36,644 nucleotides of DNA from Promethearchaeota archaeon (lineage in GTDB: Archaea > Asgardarchaeota > Lokiarchaeia > Sigynarchaeales > SOKP01). Shown here piece by piece: positions 35,569 to 36,644 of the stretch (positions are counted from its first letter, which is position 1; every line of letters starts with the position of its first letter). Position numbers and translations under genes: made by a program. The stretch lies in NCBI GenBank assembly GCA_019894875.1, contig JAGXNR010000025.1, forward strand, positions 1 through 36,644, in the 5' to 3' direction. The notes beneath the pieces were generated by a model. It made no database searches and was not told where the DNA came from. It saw only the letters and a list, made by a program, of their open reading frames with translations.

Positions 35569-36216
35569 CTATTTTTCAATTCGATCTTTCCACGAATCTG
35601 ATTGTTGATTTGATTCATCATCGATATGAGAAGCCATATCGGCATTCACAGTTGTTATTCTTGAAGGGCCTGAAGAAGCTGTTCCTGAAACTTGGAATGA
35701 CATTCCAGAAGATCTTGGTGAAGGAGAAACTAGTTCCATTATCTCTCTTAAATTAACCTGAGTTGATACTGTTTTCCCTGTTATTCTTTTATAGAGTTTT
35801 TTTACGCCATATATAATAAGTGAAAAACTAATAGAAAAAATAAAATACATAGCAACCCATCCATTTCCAAAAAATAGAATAGGAATAGGTAATAATCCCG
35901 AACTATAATCAGCATAAATAAATCCTAAAATTCCAAAAATCCCTATAAATATCACAAATCTCAAGCATAATGGGATAAATTGTTTTAGCATAATTTGCTT
36001 GGTAAACTGCACTGTTTCTCGTTGTAATTGTGTTAATATTCTTATATCACCAGTAGCTTGAGCATTTCTCATGCGTTCTTGAATATTTAAAGCTTTCTCC
36101 TTAAATTCTGTTATTTTTTCTTTCGATAAACCTAATATCTTATTTAGGAACATACCTAAAATTATCATACCAACGGTTATTCCCATAATTTGAAGAATTA
36201 TTGCCACATTTGACAT
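35569..36216 (-). CDS. EMC3/TMCO1-type Oxa1-superfamily membrane protein (DUF106)
   Basis: 215 residues. Three transmembrane helices (about 7-27, 82-103 and 118-138); between the first and second lies a long charged helical hairpin (about 29-78, KEKITEFKEKALNIQERMRNA), the cytosolic coiled coil typical of archaeal DUF106 and of EMC3, TMCO1 and Get1. A Ser/Thr-rich tail (about 163-215) is extra. This superfamily inserts membrane proteins, including tail-anchored ones in eukaryotes. Its lack of a large periplasmic part and its length fit the archaeal branch. Confidence 0.8.
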   Translation of the reverse strand: MSNVAIILQIMGITVGMIILGMFLNKILGLSKEKITEFKEKALNIQERMRNAQATGDIRILTQLQRETVQFTKQIMLKQFIPLCLRFVIFIGIFGILGFIYADYSSGLLPIPILFFGNGWVAMYFIFSISFSLIIYGVKKLYKRITGKTVSTQVNLREIMELVSPSPRSSGMSFQVSGTASSGPSRITTVNADMASHIDDESNQQSDSWKDRIEK

Positions 36217-36325
36217 AAAAGCATCACTATATTAGGAAAAACATAATTTTAATTAAATTTTTTGATATTGATTGAATCACTAAAACGGTATGAGAATTTT
36301 AGAGATTTCTCTTACCGATTTTTTA

Positions 36326-36644
36326 CTATCTTAAATTACCGTCCAAAAATCCCTTAACATATTTAGCATAAACCGTTTTCCAACGAGTTGGGATTGAAGA
36401 TGCTATAGCACATCCCAAACGACAATTATTACAAAAATCATAATTATCATGGTTTTTCATTATCTCTCTTACGTCTGTTGATTTATAAATTGTAGATATA
36501 GGATGTTCTAAAGCATTAAAACTCATAATTGGGTGAATTTTACAAGGGTAATGAATTAATCCATCGTGACTTATAAATATATAAGATTCGGCAACGTGGC
36601 AACGTAATATTTTCTGGTGATAGAGAGGATGTCCACCAAATCCC
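36326..36644 (-). CDS. Radical-SAM-like protein, C-terminal end (runs off window)
   Basis: The frame is open to the right edge, giving about 105 residues of C-terminus. Visible are YIFISHDGLIHYPCKIHPIM and, further on, NYDFCNNCRLGC, a Cys arrangement (C..., then C-x2-C-x3-C) like the auxiliary iron-sulphur binding (SPASM-type) tails of radical SAM enzymes. The radical SAM core with C-x3-C-x2-C would lie outside. Start codon not seen; an ATG at 36526 is internal, since conserved sequence continues upstream. Confidence 0.6.
   Translation of the reverse strand, partial: GFGGHPLYHQKILRCHVAESYIFISHDGLIHYPCKIHPIMSFNALEHPISTIYKSTDVREIMKNHDNYDFCNNCRLGCAIASSIPTRWKTVYAKYVKGFLDGNLR

Noticed and set aside
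1..36644. tRNA or rRNA genes and insertion sequences
   Set aside because: No cloverleaf with conserved T-loop sequence, no rRNA-like sequence, no transposase frame and no terminal inverted repeats were seen by eye. A tRNAscan or ISfinder run was not possible here.

Overview
The window looks like chromosomal DNA of an AT-rich Asgard archaeon, most likely Lokiarchaeia-like; the rank within Asgard is inferred. The sequence shows a mix typical of these genomes: archaeal informational genes (ribosomal protein eS30, an archaeal histone, a proteasome beta-type subunit, an archaeal aspartate-semialdehyde dehydrogenase, two methanofuran-pathway genes) beside eukaryote-like parts (a two-domain gelsolin protein with a zinc ribbon, a coiled-coil protein ending in a RING-like C4HC3 domain, an EMC3/TMCO1-type Oxa1-superfamily protein, a type II pantothenate kinase). 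Genes are short-spaced, run on both strands, and often start with TTG.

Layout. 1-4.8 kb: a partial carboxymuconolactone-decarboxylase-family gene, several small zinc-ribbon proteins, eS30, and a TPR protein. 4.9-6.3 kb: a CinA/molybdopterin-domain protein and a GNAT acetyltransferase. 6.3-8.7 kb: two tandem selenophosphate synthetase (selD) genes. Each has an in-frame UGA as codon 18, at the catalytic Cys position, and each is followed directly after its stop codon by an RNA hairpin with the eukaryotic-type SECIS layout (AUGA, helix, A-rich apical loop, UGAC or AGAU). The two hairpins share almost the same apical loop and carry a side hairpin on the 3' arm. 8.8-11.8 kb: a 983-aa HEAT/coiled-coil/Ig-like protein. 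12.0-15.9 kb: a four-gene acyl-CoA cluster (two hot-dog dehydratase-type proteins, two 3-hydroxyacyl-CoA dehydrogenases). 15.9-19.4 kb: a tight cluster of an MfnE-like kinase, an MfnF-like protein, a Nog1-like GTPase and a TPR/MIT-like helical protein. 19.5-25.5 kb: asd, an unknown 541-aa protein, a DUF362 protein, type II PanK, and a 6-phospho-3-hexuloisomerase. 25.7-27.4 kb: histone and proteasome-beta genes, divergently arranged around an 803-bp AT-rich intergenic region with a 180-bp periodic repeat. 27.4-33.6 kb: the RING-like protein, a LysE exporter, a tail-anchored Trp-rich coiled-coil protein, an aminotransferase, and the gelsolin protein. 33.9-36.6 kb: a long coiled-coil protein, a GtrA-like membrane protein, the Oxa1-superfamily protein, and the C-terminal end of a radical-SAM-like protein.

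Strongest observations: (1) duplicated UGA-containing selD genes with paired eukaryote-like SECIS candidates; (2) a proteasome beta subunit with Ala in place of the catalytic Thr1, next to a RING-like protein; (3) gelsolin domains fused to a zinc ribbon; (4) an apparent AUU start in mfnF, at a TAATT junction where TAATG would be expected; (5) the 180-bp periodic repeat between the histone and proteasome genes. No tRNA, rRNA, CRISPR array or insertion sequence was recognised.
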